Shown: in pieces, positions 62,922 through 64,000 of the stretch
Position numbering within the stretch: position 1 is the first letter of the stretch
Layout: each line of letters opens with the position of its first letter
DNA from: Rotaria sordida
Lineage: Eukaryota; Rotifera; Eurotatoria; Philodinida; Philodinidae
Length of the DNA: 64,000 nucleotides
Assembly (NCBI GenBank): GCA_905250125.1
Contig: CAJNOL010000254.1
Coordinates: forward strand, 62,001-126,000
Reading direction: 5' to 3'
Notes under the pieces: model-generated
The model's database searches: none
Seen by the model: the letters and a program-made list of their open reading frames with translations, nothing else
What the model was told of the DNA's origin: nothing
Translations under genes and position numbers: made by a program

Positions 62922-64000
62922 CTATTTTATTCAATATAAAAAATAGAAATTCTTACAAAATGTAAATAACATTTACTTAATAAAACTTACACATTTACAC
63001 TTCAATAATCATCTAAAATTGAAATGTGATTGTATATAATGAACAATGAAATGAATAATTTATCTAAATGATCACAAAGACTTTTGCCACTATATTGATC
63101 TGGATTGAAGAATGAAATTCCTACAATTCGGATTTAATGATGATTTCTTACCGTTCGGTACGGAAACAAAGCTGATAAGAGTAAATAATAACAATATAAG
63201 AATATTGGTTATTTAATCATCGATAAATAAATTTAATATTTTTATCGACGAAATTAAATGGATTTATTGTTTGTTATTTTAATTATTTCATTTGTAAATA
63301 AAAATACTTCCATAAGTCATTTAATCAGCAGTTGTAACACATGTTTCTAGAAGAATTTAAAGTTCATTTTAAATAAACATTGAATATATGAGTATTGAAG
63401 AGAAGAAATGAATGATTGAATGAAAATCATTAACAATGTAATTAATTTCTTATAAATAAATACAATATATAACTTTACATCAGAAGTATTAAAACTTGAC
63501 AACTTCCGTTTTATGATAGAAATTATTTGTTCGAATCCCAGCTTAGCAGAATTTACTCGTCAAATGCTATGAAACAAGAAAAATTATTTGGAAGTAAAAA
63601 ATTTCAAAATATGGAATCAAAAAAGGAGATTCAGGAAGTCGCGTTCAAAAGATATTTCATGTCAAAATATTCATTAACATCTGCATATGATATTCAACGT
63701 AGTTGTTCGTATGAAATACATACGACTATGAAGATTTTATCAAAAAGGTGGCAAAGTAATTGAAATATCTTCAATCTAATCTGACAAATTTACTACTGGA
63801 GTTTATTTTACTTCAATTAAAACATCGTGAATAAAATTTTGATTTTCTTTCTATAGGGTGTCCAGTAAGTCATGAAATAAGAAAAAGAAAATCGAATATC
63901 TTCGCCATATTTTGATCAAATTGGCTGATATTTGTGTTACTGGTAGAGGAGTGTTCATAGATCATATTCATAAGTGAAACGTTGTCAAAAACTATTTTAA
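62922..64000. other. Right edge, no gene supported
   Basis: AT-rich DNA. Near 63528-63538 TTCGAATCCCAG resembles a Pol III B box, but no tRNA fold was found around it. From about 63857 the sequence TAGGGTGTCCAGTAAGTC resembles the terminus of a mariner-type element running off the window. A 78-codon open frame at 63.5-63.8 kb has no ATG-supported family match. Confidence 0.45.

Noticed and set aside
63525-63545. B-box-like TTCGAATCCCAG suggesting a tRNA
   Set aside because: No acceptor, D or anticodon stems can be folded around it.
63527-63763. 78-codon frame near the right edge
   Set aside because: Its start codon is not ATG, no family is recognisable, and no flanking exons were found; kept only as part of the edge description.

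Overview
The window is AT-rich eukaryotic nuclear DNA. It holds intron-rich protein genes (mostly 50-100 bp GT-AG introns, with occasional 1-1.4 kb introns swollen by repeats), one tRNA gene with an intact Pol III terminator, and many small non-autonomous repeats. The proteins are animal-type (ATG4, NWD2-like, SR proteins, QRICH2-like, INCENP, centrin). Two genes look out of place in an animal: a bacterial-type nucleoside deaminase and an AAA/STAND ATPase of fungal or bacterial style. Base composition, intron style, splice acceptors lying at or just before start codons (as expected with spliced-leader trans-splicing) and the possible foreign genes suggest a rotifer, perhaps a bdelloid. This is inference, not proof.

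Layout. 1-2.6 kb: intergenic. 2.6-7.4 kb (-): ATG4-type cysteine protease, with a fold-back element in an intron. 7.4-10.9 kb: intergenic, with a minisatellite and a near-perfect hairpin. 10.9-22.4 kb (-): a 17-exon NACHT/WD-repeat gene of NWD2 type (about 1,720 aa); its long introns are packed with fold-back, tRNA-like and other repeats. 22.4-24.8 kb: divergent promoter region. 24.8-30.4 kb (+): two tandem SR-type splicing-factor genes. 31.8-36.2 kb (+): a QRICH2/DUF4795-like coiled-coil gene with a 15-nt micro-exon and two extra frame-compatible exons. 36.5-36.8 kb (+): an orphan open exon. 38.7-39.6 kb (+): a compact INCENP with an IN-box. 39.6-47.5 kb: gene-poor, with tRNA-Ile(AAU), a tRNA-like repeat, and a hAT-type MITE rich in ACCGGT inserted into an older fold-back repeat with a perfect 8-bp target duplication. 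47.5-48.2 kb (-): nucleoside deaminase. 49.0-52.2 kb (+): membrane-anchored P-loop ATPase. 53.5-54.3 kb: a Tc1/mariner-like element made of two roughly 290-bp inverted arms, each with a TATA-like motif. 55.0-56.0 kb (+) and 57.7-60.3 kb (-): two low-complexity genes I do not recognise. 60.7-61.5 kb (-): centrin, whose start codon is alone in its exon. 62.6-62.9 kb (-): a probably decayed gene.

No operon-like functional system is evident. The genes are ordinary housekeeping and ciliary genes: autophagy, splicing, chromosomal passenger complex, centrin, and ciliary/flagellar coiled coil. The unusual content is (a) the two candidate foreign genes placed head to head, and (b) the dense, interrelated population of fold-back and MITE repeats, most of them in introns. 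Exon junctions were placed by hand from GT/AG signals and frame continuity. For each multi-exon model the summed coding length is a multiple of three and the frame stays open throughout.
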